DNA of 15,850 nt. Source: CAZSPT01 sp964608895 (GTDB lineage Bacteria > Patescibacteriota > Patescibacteriia > 2-01-FULL-39-33). Each line of letters starts with the position of its first letter. The first letter of the stretch is position 1. The notes under the pieces are model-generated. The model was given only the letters and a program-made list of their open reading frames with translations, made no database searches and had not been told where the DNA came from. The position numbers and the translations under genes are program-made. The stretch lies in assembly GCA_964608895.1 (NCBI GenBank), contig CAZSPT010000018.1, positions 1 through 15,850 of the forward strand, written 5' to 3'. This document shows, piece by piece, positions 1 to 5,429 of this stretch.

Positions 1-125
1 CTTACCCCTCTCCCATATTTTTGTTCCCGTTGGTCGCAAAAACATCACATACGCTGGAACATTGAACGCGCACCGTCACATATTAATCTAATCTATAAAC
101 ATATATTCGCGAAATCGCGCCGACC
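1..125. other. Unassigned stretch at the window edge
   Basis: No gene is recognised here. On the plus strand, frame 1 stays open from the window edge to a TAA at 139-141, and frame 2 stays open to a TAA at 89-91. Either could be the tail of a gene that starts outside the window, but neither translation resembles a family I know. I see no tRNA or rRNA fold. A small CGCG-AAAT-CGCG hairpin lies near 109-120. The terminator that follows suggests a transcript does end here. Confidence 0.3.
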
Positions 126-157
126 AAAAACCGCTTATTAAACAATAGGCGGTTTTT
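126..157. terminator. Bidirectional intrinsic terminator
   Basis: This is a 14-base-pair stem with one G-T wobble and an AAAC loop. The outer arms are AAAAACCGC and GCGGTTTTT, so each strand has an A-tract before the stem and a T-tract at its end. It lies about 50 bases beyond the stop of the minus-strand sulfotransferase gene and can end that transcript. It can also end any plus-strand transcript entering from the left. Confidence 0.75.
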
Positions 158-206
158 GCAGAAAAAATAAACAGAATTTTTAATAAACCAATAAAGATAA
201 GAAAAA

Positions 207-1010
207 TTATGGTGTTTGCCCCTTAAATTTTTTTAAAATATATCTTTTATAAGCCGCTAATCTTGCCAATTGTTTATAGAATATCATATACAAAACAATT
301 AACCAGAATAATTTGTTTTCTTTCCTGAATTGAATATTTTTTATGTCAGCTTTTTTATAAAGTTCGCAGCTTATCTTATTTTTAACTCTAATTAAATTGA
401 ACAGATCTTTATTAATATTATCCGGTAAGTATTTTTTATCACCAATATTCTGTTTTTTGGTAAATTTATTTATTTTTAACTGATAAAATAAATAAAGCGA
501 ATCTATTTTAAATCTTTTTACAGTGCCTATAAAATAAAACTTATCTAAAGATAAGCTTTTGTCAATAAAACCTCTTTCCGACAAGAAATAAAACATAAAA
601 TCATCTCTGTATTCATTTTTCAGCCATTTGTCCAGCGACGAAAATGTTTTTCCATCTTTCCTATTATGACAATAATGAGAAAGAACTCTTTCAATTGGAT
701 CTCTTAAAAAGGTAAAATATCTTGGATTTCTTTTTGGAAAAAATTTATGAACACCATAATAAACATCATGACCGTAGATTATTTCTATCTTGTCTTTACT
801 TTCTTCCGGTAACAACCGCAAATAATTGTCAATTTTTTTAATTTCCGCTTCAGACAAACACCAAACTTCGTTTTTTGATAATTTTTTAGATATTTCATTA
901 ATATCTATTTTTAAACTTTTATTCTTTAAATTAGCCCTAATATAACTATTAAAGGAATCGCCGGCGCATTTAGGAGCGTGGAGAAATATATACAATGGTT
1001 TTTTATTCAT
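207..1010 (-). CDS. Sulfotransferase family protein
   Basis: This is a 267-residue PAPS-dependent sulfotransferase-like protein. Residues 11-20 (HAPKCAGDSF) match the 5'-phosphosulfate loop of the carbohydrate sulfotransferases. The segment FLRDPIERVLSHY, about residues 105-117, matches the 3'-phosphate-binding Arg/Ser motif. Between them IIYGHDVYYG fits the usual Gly-His element of the Sulfotransfer_2-type fold. A hydrophobic stretch near the C-terminus, after KENK, may bind membrane. The family moves sulfate from PAPS to sugar or other hydroxyls; the acceptor here is unknown, and no PAPS-synthesis gene is in view. I chose the ATG at 1010 over the in-frame ATG at 1037 because a TTTACA-N17-TATACT promoter overlaps the upstream ATG and places transcription start almost on the ATG at 1010. 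Base composition is much more AT-rich than in other genes of the window, which suggests recent acquisition. Confidence 0.8.
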   Translation of the reverse strand: MNKKPLYIFLHAPKCAGDSFNSYIRANLKNKSLKIDINEISKKLSKNEVWCLSEAEIKKIDNYLRLLPEESKDKIEIIYGHDVYYGVHKFFPKRNPRYFTFLRDPIERVLSHYCHNRKDGKTFSSLDKWLKNEYRDDFMFYFLSERGFIDKSLSLDKFYFIGTVKRFKIDSLYLFYQLKINKFTKKQNIGDKKYLPDNINKDLFNLIRVKNKISCELYKKADIKNIQFRKENKLFWLIVLYMIFYKQLARLAAYKRYILKKFKGQTP

Positions 1011-1018
1011 ATAGATTG

Positions 1019-1047
1019 AGTATAACAAAAAAAACATCCGGTGTAAA
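1019..1047 (-). promoter_or_regulatory. Promoter of the sulfotransferase gene, probably leaderless
   Basis: On the minus strand, TTTACA (1047-1042) is followed after exactly 17 bases by TATACT (1024-1019). Transcription would start about 7 bases further on, at or next to the A of the ATG at 1010. The mRNA would then have no 5' leader, in line with the lack of any Shine-Dalgarno sequence. Confidence 0.6.
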
Positions 1048-1132
1048 AATAAAATTTGCAGAATTTCGCCCTAATTTAACTTACTAAAATAAAAAACGCA
1101 GTAAAAAACTTAAAAAAATAAAAAAACTATAC

Positions 1133-1159
1133 TTGACAAACATAAATTAATATAATAAT
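1133..1159 (+). promoter_or_regulatory. Probable promoter of the 342-residue hypothetical gene
   Basis: A perfect TTGACA lies at 1133-1138. The best -10 candidates are AATAAT at 1154-1159 (15-base spacer) and TATAAT at 1151-1156 (12-base spacer, too short). The -35 is convincing but the -10 is not settled. The leader would be roughly 55-65 bases. Confidence 0.45.
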
Positions 1160-1210
1160 TTTAATCTGACGTTGTTTTGGAAATTCAAACAGAGCACTTT
1201 AAAAAACAAG

Positions 1211-1216
1211 AGGAGG
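1211..1216 (+). promoter_or_regulatory. Strong Shine-Dalgarno sequence
   Basis: AGGAGG lies 7 bases before the ATG at 1224. It stands out because most genes in this window have no recognisable Shine-Dalgarno sequence, so this gene is probably well translated. Confidence 0.8.
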
Positions 1217-1223
1217 AAATCAA

Positions 1224-2252
1224 ATGTTAATTGAAGAAGGCCCTTTTGAGGCAACAGTAAATCAGGAAAATAGAATTTGTTTCGCGAAAATCCAGTACGA
1301 TTTTGGCTGTGATATTATGGTTATATCTATCCGACCCGAGAAAACCGATGCGATAGAAGTACATAAAATTTACACCAATTGTTCTGATTTGACGGCGGCT
1401 TGGCGAGCAATCAAGATTATTCAGCGGCTAAAAACGCTGTGCGACGAAGAAAAAGGGATAAACATCTTAAACGCTTTTACCGCCGGAATCCGCCAACCAG
1501 AAAACCGATCTAAGGAAACCGACCCTCAGCCGATTATTAACCGGCTCGGGCTGGAAGGATATCAAGAGGTGATGAGCCGGGAAATTCCCGAACAAATCAT
1601 TCAAATGATGATTTATTACCATCTTGAATCTCTTGAAGGATCCCACCCTTTAATTTTCGGCAACGCTCCAGAAGTCGCCGAAATAATTACCGAGGAAATC
1701 AGAGCCGGAACCGTCGCCTGGGATCCGGAATTCAGGAGACTGGGAATTATAAATCCCGACGACCAAGAAGCTCAAAGAATAATCGCCAAATATCGAAAAT
1801 TACTTGATACTTCCGATCAAGCGTTAAATATGATTCCGGATTTTTTGGCTCAACACTCACAGAATCTTTATCACTGGCTGCTTGATTCTCAACTACTCCT
1901 ACTAATCAACCAAAAAGCAGACCAAAATTACCCTCCGGAAATAGTCTATATTTTGGCGAAAGTCGGCGCGTCTCTAAAAATAACGGCGGACACTTTCAAA
2001 AAAATGGGGGAAGATGAAAAATCAACCAATCTGATTTCCATAATCAAAAAAGGGAGTATAAGGTCAATAATTAATGGTGTTTTTTCATCACTCGCCGAAT
2101 TGCTCGTAGAGCAAAAAAAAGGATTTGACCCTGCCCAAGCTGAAGAATTTCTTCGGCAAGAGTTTCTGAAATATTTCCCGGAAATAGCCGAGGAGGTTAA
2201 AAAGCTTACCGAACCGAAAAAACCCTTTGGTCAAGATTTTCTGAACAACTAA
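1224..2252 (+). CDS. Hypothetical cytoplasmic protein, 342 residues
   Basis: I do not recognise a family. The protein has no signal peptide or membrane segment and is acidic. Residues 1-90 look like an alpha/beta unit with strands such as ICFAKIQYDF and IMVISIRP. The region from about residue 125 to the end appears mostly helical, with amphipathic segments such as FLAQHSQNLYHWLLDSQLLL and a charged tail ending in KKPFGQDFLNN. No catalytic signature is visible. It is monocistronic: a TTGACA element and a strong AGGAGG precede it and a clear hairpin terminator follows at once. This layout suggests steady, fairly high expression of a stand-alone protein. It is divergent from the sulfotransferase gene, but its composition is like that of the other genes in the window, so I do not infer a shared function. 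A lineage-specific protein family is the likeliest outcome of a search. Confidence 0.85.
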   Translation: MLIEEGPFEATVNQENRICFAKIQYDFGCDIMVISIRPEKTDAIEVHKIYTNCSDLTAAWRAIKIIQRLKTLCDEEKGINILNAFTAGIRQPENRSKETDPQPIINRLGLEGYQEVMSREIPEQIIQMMIYYHLESLEGSHPLIFGNAPEVAEIITEEIRAGTVAWDPEFRRLGIINPDDQEAQRIIAKYRKLLDTSDQALNMIPDFLAQHSQNLYHWLLDSQLLLLINQKADQNYPPEIVYILAKVGASLKITADTFKKMGEDEKSTNLISIIKKGSIRSIINGVFSSLAELLVEQKKGFDPAQAEEFLRQEFLKYFPEIAEEVKKLTEPKKPFGQDFLNN

Positions 2253-2257
2253 TTTTC

Positions 2258-2291
2258 ACCCGCCAAAAGTCTGAAACTTTGGCGGGTTTTT
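2258..2291 (+). terminator. Intrinsic terminator
   Basis: The arms CCCGCCAAA and TTTGGCGGG form a stem, extendable with one bulged A to ACCCGCC...GGCGGGT, and are followed by TTTTT. It sits 6 bases after the stop of the hypothetical gene and insulates it from the binding-protein operon. Confidence 0.85.
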
Positions 2292-2293
2292 AT

Positions 2294-2322
2294 TTGGCGT
2301 TGACGACTTTTTTTGTTATAAT
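2294..2322 (+). promoter_or_regulatory. Promoter of the binding-protein/pilin operon
   Basis: TTGGCG (2294-2299), a 17-base spacer, and a consensus TATAAT (2317-2322). The start would be near 2329, giving a leader of about 18 bases before the ATG at 2347. No Shine-Dalgarno sequence is visible in that leader. It lies directly behind the preceding terminator. Confidence 0.65.
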
Positions 2323-2346
2323 ACAGTAAAATATCAACAAGCAGTC

Positions 2347-3723
2347 ATGAACCGAAAAAATAAAAAAATCAAATTTTTCTGCCTTTTTCTAATAATAATA
2401 TTTTTAACCACCGCCGGATTCGGCTGTAAGCGAATAAGCGAGGAAGTCAAGGAGAAAATGGAACCGGTTGAATTGGAATATTGGCGACTTTGGGACGATC
2501 AAGACGCTTTTGAGGAAATTATTGCCGATTATCAGAAAAAACACCCGAATATTACAATAAAATACCGCAAATTCAGATATCAAGAATATCAAGAAGAACT
2601 CTTAAACGCTTGGGCTGAAAACCGCGGTCCGGATATCTTTTCAGTCCATCAAAGCTGGATAAAAAAATATCAGCCAAAAATCCAACCTTTGCCGGAAGAA
2701 ATTACCTTGGCCTACCAAGTGACCAAGGGAACCTTAAAAAAAGAAGTTAGCTACGAGTTAAAAACCAAAAAAAGCTTAAGTTTAAGGCAGTTTCGGGAAA
2801 ATTTCGCCGATGTTGTTTATCAAAATGCTATTATTAACCAAAAAATATATGGCTTGCCGCTTAGCCTGGAAACTTTAATAATGTTCTATAACCGGAATAT
2901 TTTTAACCGCTCCGGAGTCGCTCAGCCGCCGGCCACCTGGGAAGAATTCCTGGAAGCAAGCCAAAAAATTACCCGATTCAACCAAAACAATGAAATTATC
3001 CTTTCAGGAACCGCTTTGGGCACCGGCTACAATATCACCCGGAATTTTGATATTATTTCCGTCTTAATGCTTCAAAACGGAGCCACCATGACTGATTCTG
3101 AAGGTTATGCTATTTTTACTAAAAGTCAAAGCCGTAATTTCAATCCTGGAATTGAAGCAATTCAATTCTACACTGATTTTGCTTCGCCGGTAAAACAGGC
3201 TTATTGCTGGAATAAAGAAATGCCCAATTCTCTAGACGCCTTTATAACCGGGAGGGTTAGCATGGTTTTTGGTTATAACTATCATCTCCCGACTATTCAA
3301 AGCCGAGCACCCCGACTAGACTTTGGAATTGCTCCGATCCCCCAAGTCAATCCCGACAATCAGGTTAATTTCGCGAATTACTGGCTGGAAACCGTCTCCA
3401 AAAACTCTGAACATCCCGACGAAGCTTGGGATTTTCTCTTATTCGCCACCCAAAAAGACCAGGTAAAAAAATATCTTGAAAAAACCAAACGACCAACCGC
3501 TTTGAAATCGCTCATTACCAGCCAAATGGAAGATGAATATCTCCACGCTTCAGTCGTTCAAATTCTAACCGCCACTAATTGGTACCAGGGCCGGGAGCCT
3601 CTAGCCGCCGAACAAACATTTAAAGAAATGATCAGTCAACTTAACAACGCTGTTGACGAAAGAGAAAAAAAGGAAATCCTTGAAACCGCGGTTGAAAAAA
3701 TAAATCAAACAATTAAAGAATGA
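2347..3723 (+). CDS. Extracellular solute-binding lipoprotein (family 1, MalE-like)
   Basis: This 458-residue protein has a lysine-rich start, a hydrophobic signal segment (about residues 9-26) and Cys27 as the probable lipidation site; the lipobox AGFGC is relaxed because -3 is Gly. The mature part follows the family-1 solute-binding pattern. It has an opening strand ELEYWRLWDD, then DIFSVHQSWI near 96-105, and IYGLPLSLETLIMFYNR near 167-183. Next come PATWEEFLEA (195-204), FITGRVSMVFGY (299-310), FGIAPIPQ (326-333) and HPDEAWDFL (356-364). Such proteins usually deliver sugars or oligosaccharides to an ABC importer, but no permease or ATPase gene is in the window. The stop overlaps the start of the first pilin-like gene (ATGA), so the two are translationally coupled. 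Four Asn-X-Ser/Thr sites (N68, N187, N229, N453) could take glycans. The ligand cannot be told from sequence; a carbohydrate is likeliest. Confidence 0.88.
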   Translation: MNRKNKKIKFFCLFLIIIFLTTAGFGCKRISEEVKEKMEPVELEYWRLWDDQDAFEEIIADYQKKHPNITIKYRKFRYQEYQEELLNAWAENRGPDIFSVHQSWIKKYQPKIQPLPEEITLAYQVTKGTLKKEVSYELKTKKSLSLRQFRENFADVVYQNAIINQKIYGLPLSLETLIMFYNRNIFNRSGVAQPPATWEEFLEASQKITRFNQNNEIILSGTALGTGYNITRNFDIISVLMLQNGATMTDSEGYAIFTKSQSRNFNPGIEAIQFYTDFASPVKQAYCWNKEMPNSLDAFITGRVSMVFGYNYHLPTIQSRAPRLDFGIAPIPQVNPDNQVNFANYWLETVSKNSEHPDEAWDFLLFATQKDQVKKYLEKTKRPTALKSLITSQMEDEYLHASVVQILTATNWYQGREPLAAEQTFKEMISQLNNAVDEREKKEILETAVEKINQTIKE

Positions 3724-4100
3724 AAAAAATAATATTTTTCATCTTAGTTGGCCTGTTGACGGCTGAAACCTGTTTGGCTCTTCCTCTTCCGGAACTTATT
3801 CCCAAAGAGTGCCGGCAAGGTGGAGAATGCGGTCTGTGCCAATTTTTTCAAACAGTTATTAACGCCAGCGACATTATTCTGGCTTTGACCGGAATTATGG
3901 CGGTTGTAATGTTCGTTTATGGCGGCTTTACGATGATTATCGCTTATGGCAACGAACAACTGATTGAAAGAGGCAAAAAAATACTGATAGCAACGGTTAT
4001 TGGAATTGGCATAGTTTTGCTCGCCTGGACTTTTGTCCATATCGTTATTCAATCAATCACCGGCGGTGATTTTAATAATTGGTGGGAAGTCACTTGTTAA
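3720..4100 (+). CDS. Type IV secretion pilin-like protein, copy 1 (Cys-rich)
   Basis: This 126-residue membrane protein is of the small TrbC/VirB2-like pilin type found in Patescibacteria. A signal peptide (about 1-20, ending CLA) is followed by a short exported region with a cysteine cluster at C31, C37 and C40 (ECRQGGECGLC). Two hydrophobic helices follow (about 50-75 and 87-112), joined by a polar loop. The family core is YGGFTMI (68-74), then GNEQLIERGKK and ATVIGIG. The C-terminus adds WWEVTC, so the mature chain has four cysteines that could form two disulfides. Its ATG overlaps the stop of the binding-protein gene by ATGA. It is the most divergent of the four copies and the only one with the cysteine cluster, so it may be a minor, tip or adaptor subunit rather than the bulk pilin (inference). 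Confidence 0.8.
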   Translation: MKKIIFFILVGLLTAETCLALPLPELIPKECRQGGECGLCQFFQTVINASDIILALTGIMAVVMFVYGGFTMIIAYGNEQLIERGKKILIATVIGIGIVLLAWTFVHIVIQSITGGDFNNWWEVTC

Positions 4101-4120
4101 AAATAAATTAATTTTTCAAA

Positions 4121-4453
4121 ATGGCCAAAAAAATAATTTTCAGTCTCCTAATAATCAGCCTTTTAACTCCAATTAATCCTGTTTTTGGCATTGAAGACCC
4201 TTTGGAAATTCATGGAAATATCCCTCTTTTGGCTTCCCGAGTAATCAACTATTTCATCGGGATAACCGGGATTTTCGCTTTAGTCGCTTTTGTTTACGGC
4301 GGTTTTCTCTGGCTGACCTCGCGGGGAAACACTAATCAAATTGAAAAAGGAAAAAACACAATGCTCTGGGCAGTTATCGGAATCGCCACCATTCTCAGCT
4401 CTTATGCGATTGTTAACTTTATTGTCTCGGCTTTTGTCAATAGCGGTGGATAA
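4121..4453 (+). CDS. Type IV secretion pilin-like protein, copy 2
   Basis: This is a 110-residue protein with a signal peptide (about 1-23, likely cut after VFG), a very short exported N-terminus (IEDPLEIHGN), and two hydrophobic helices near 41-66 and 82-106. The core motif reads VYGGFLWLTSRGN (58-70), then QIEKGKN and AVIGIA. This matches the other three copies in spacing. It lies 20 bases after copy 1 with no Shine-Dalgarno sequence, so it probably depends on the same transcript. It has no cysteine. No terminator follows it; the promoter for copy 3 begins within 10 bases of its stop. Confidence 0.8.
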   Translation: MAKKIIFSLLIISLLTPINPVFGIEDPLEIHGNIPLLASRVINYFIGITGIFALVAFVYGGFLWLTSRGNTNQIEKGKNTMLWAVIGIATILSSYAIVNFIVSAFVNSGG

Positions 4454-4459
4454 CAAAAT

Positions 4460-4487
4460 TTGCCTGATTTCCAAAAAATGTTATAAT
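4460..4487 (+). promoter_or_regulatory. Internal promoter for pilin copy 3
   Basis: TTGCCT (4460-4465), a 16-base spacer, and a consensus TATAAT (4482-4487). The start would be near 4494, giving a leader of about 54 bases. The leader carries a small CGCGT-CTA-ACGCG hairpin (4510-4522) upstream of the ribosome binding site. The promoter lies inside the pilin cluster, so copies 3 and 4 can be expressed independently of the binding protein and copies 1-2. Confidence 0.65.
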
Positions 4488-4534
4488 TTTGACATAAAAT
4501 AAAAATAAGCGCGTCTAACGCGACTAATAGGAAG

Positions 4535-4541
4535 GGAGGTG
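4535..4541 (+). promoter_or_regulatory. Strong Shine-Dalgarno sequence for pilin copy 3
   Basis: GGAGGTG, in the context GAAGGGAGGTGA, ends 6 bases before the ATG at 4548. It is the best anti-Shine-Dalgarno match in the window and decides the start. A GTG at 4539 also opens the frame but lies inside this element, so it cannot be the initiator read by it. Confidence 0.8.
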
Positions 4542-4547
4542 ACAAAA

Positions 4548-4907
4548 ATGAAAAAACACAAAACAATTTTAGCCGGGATAATCGGAATTTCTCTGTTTAT
4601 CTTGCCGCTGGCCGCTTCTGCTGATTTTTTTGGAGGATTTGATCCTGGCTGGGGAAACGACAATCTTCTAGATATAATCGCCAGTGTTATCAATATCTTA
4701 ATGGGGCTCCTTGGAGTCTTGGCTGTTCTACTGTTTCTTTACGGCGGTTTTACTTGGATGATCGCCGCCGGCAATCCCGACAAAGTGGAAACCGCCAAAA
4801 AAATAATCTTGGCCGCGGTTATCGGATTAATTATTATCTTCCTTTCTTGGGCTTTGGCTCAATTTATTGTTGGAACTCTTTCCAACGCTACCGGTGTTTC
4901 AGTATAA
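4548..4907 (+). CDS. Type IV secretion pilin-like protein, copy 3 (probable major subunit)
   Basis: This is a 119-residue protein. The signal peptide (about 1-25) ends in a canonical ASA site before DFFGGFDPGWG. Two hydrophobic helices lie near 42-68 and 85-110. The core is LYGGFTWMIAAGNPDKVETAKK (64-85 by parts) with AVIGL and a LSWA element in helix 2. VirB2/TrbC-type pilins assemble by these paired helices after export. It has its own promoter, the strongest ribosome binding site in the window, and a 15-base-pair hairpin 8 bases after its stop. This is the arrangement expected of an abundant structural protein, so I call it the probable major subunit (inference). A C-terminal NAT at residue 113 is a possible glycosylation sequon. 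It shares a 37-base identical block with copy 4. Confidence 0.82.
   Translation: MKKHKTILAGIIGISLFILPLAASADFFGGFDPGWGNDNLLDIIASVINILMGLLGVLAVLLFLYGGFTWMIAAGNPDKVETAKKIILAAVIGLIIIFLSWALAQFIVGTLSNATGVSV
4790..4826 (+). repeat. 37-base identical block, pilin copy 3 member
   Basis: This block is identical, base for base, to 5253-5289 in copy 4. It encodes the TAKKIILAAVIG part of the pilin core. Flanking third positions differ immediately outside. Copies 1 and 2 do not share it at the DNA level. It is a protein-coding repeat, not a mobile element. Confidence 0.85.
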
Positions 4908-4914
4908 TTTTTTT

Positions 4915-4946
4915 TACCAAAAAGGGGCAGTTGCCCCTTTTTGGTA
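4915..4946 (+). terminator. Hairpin after pilin copy 3 (terminator or attenuator)
   Basis: This is a perfect 15-base-pair inverted repeat, TACCAAAAAGGGGCA and its complement, with a 2-base GT centre. The core GGGGCA-GT-TGCCCC is followed by TTTTT, like a compact intrinsic terminator, but that T-run also pairs within the stem and no long U-tract follows. Copy 4 starts 20 bases later with no promoter or Shine-Dalgarno sequence I can see. Partial termination, or protection of the 3' end of the copy 3 message, is therefore likely. Confidence 0.65.
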
Positions 4947-4965
4947 GAAACTTTAATTTTTATTT

Positions 4966-5370
4966 ATGACCAGATTTTCAAAAAAAATAAAAATCAATTT
5001 TTTAGTAATTTTAACTGTCGGCTTAGTTTTTTCGCTTTTTTTCGCCCAACCTTGTCAAGGTTTCACCCCCGGAATTAACGGCCTTTTAGAAAATCTTGAA
5101 GAGATGGACGTGGGTTTTGAATCAAACTTGATTACGGTAGTTAAAAAAATTATCGATGGAGTTTTTGGAGTGATTGGGGTTATTTTCTTTGTTCTGCTTT
5201 TTTACGGCGGTTTTATCTGGATGACCGCCGCCGGCAGTACCGACCGAATCGCAACCGCCAAAAAAATAATCTTGGCCGCGGTTATCGGAATCGCGATTAC
5301 TTTGCTATCTTACACCTCGGCTATTTTTATTACTGATATTTTAAAAACGGCGATTGGCGGCAGTCAATAG
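4966..5370 (+). CDS. Type IV secretion pilin-like protein, copy 4
   Basis: This is a 134-residue protein. A lysine-rich start and hydrophobic segment (about 9-27) form a signal peptide, probably cut near PCQG. The exported region (about 33-58) is longer than in the other copies and acidic (LLENLEEMDVGFES). Two hydrophobic helices lie near 62-88 and 101-127. The core is FYGGFIWMTAAGSTDRIATAKK (79-100 by parts), where the usual GN is GS, and AVIGIA. It is the closest relative of copy 3 in both protein and DNA. Its expression probably depends on read-through of the hairpin at 4915-4946, since no promoter or Shine-Dalgarno sequence is evident in the 20-base gap. It would then be made at a lower level than copy 3 (inference). 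The cluster ends with a bidirectional terminator 25 bases on. Confidence 0.8.
   Translation: MTRFSKKIKINFLVILTVGLVFSLFFAQPCQGFTPGINGLLENLEEMDVGFESNLITVVKKIIDGVFGVIGVIFFVLLFYGGFIWMTAAGSTDRIATAKKIILAAVIGIAITLLSYTSAIFITDILKTAIGGSQ
5253..5289 (+). repeat. 37-base identical block, pilin copy 4 member
   Basis: This is the partner of 4790-4826, with identical bases. The upstream segments of the two genes that encode the YGGF-W motif are also very similar but interrupted by substitutions. A fairly recent duplication, or gene conversion limited to the core, would explain this. Confidence 0.85.
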
Positions 5371-5395
5371 CCGTTTAATTAAAATAAAAATAAAA

Positions 5396-5429
5396 AAGCG
5401 CCTTGAAACTCAAGACGCTTGTTTTTTTT
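5396..5429. terminator. Bidirectional terminator between convergent genes
   Basis: The stem is AAGCG/CGCTT plus CTTGA/TCAAG, separated by one C-A mismatch, with an AAC loop. On the plus strand it is followed by GTTTTTTTT and ends the pilin operon. On the minus strand the A-rich stretch before it becomes a T-tract and ends the lipoprotein transcript. The minus-strand stop codon (5430-5428) abuts the structure. Confidence 0.85.

Noticed and set aside
1011..1037. Nine-residue N-terminal extension of the sulfotransferase from the ATG at 1037
   Set aside because: The promoter -10 lies inside it and the predicted start is downstream; the sulfate-donor motif needs no extension.
2300..2322. TTGACG-TATAAT promoter before the binding-protein gene
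   Set aside because: The spacer is only 11 bases; TTGGCG at 2294 with a 17-base spacer uses the same -10.
4539..4547. GTG start for pilin copy 3
   Set aside because: The GTG is part of the Shine-Dalgarno sequence itself; the ATG at 4548 has ideal spacing and gives a normal signal peptide.
4754..4969. Plus-strand open frame across the end of pilin copy 3 and the hairpin
   Set aside because: It is a frame-shifted reading of the pilin core followed by translation of the hairpin; composition and content are not protein-like.
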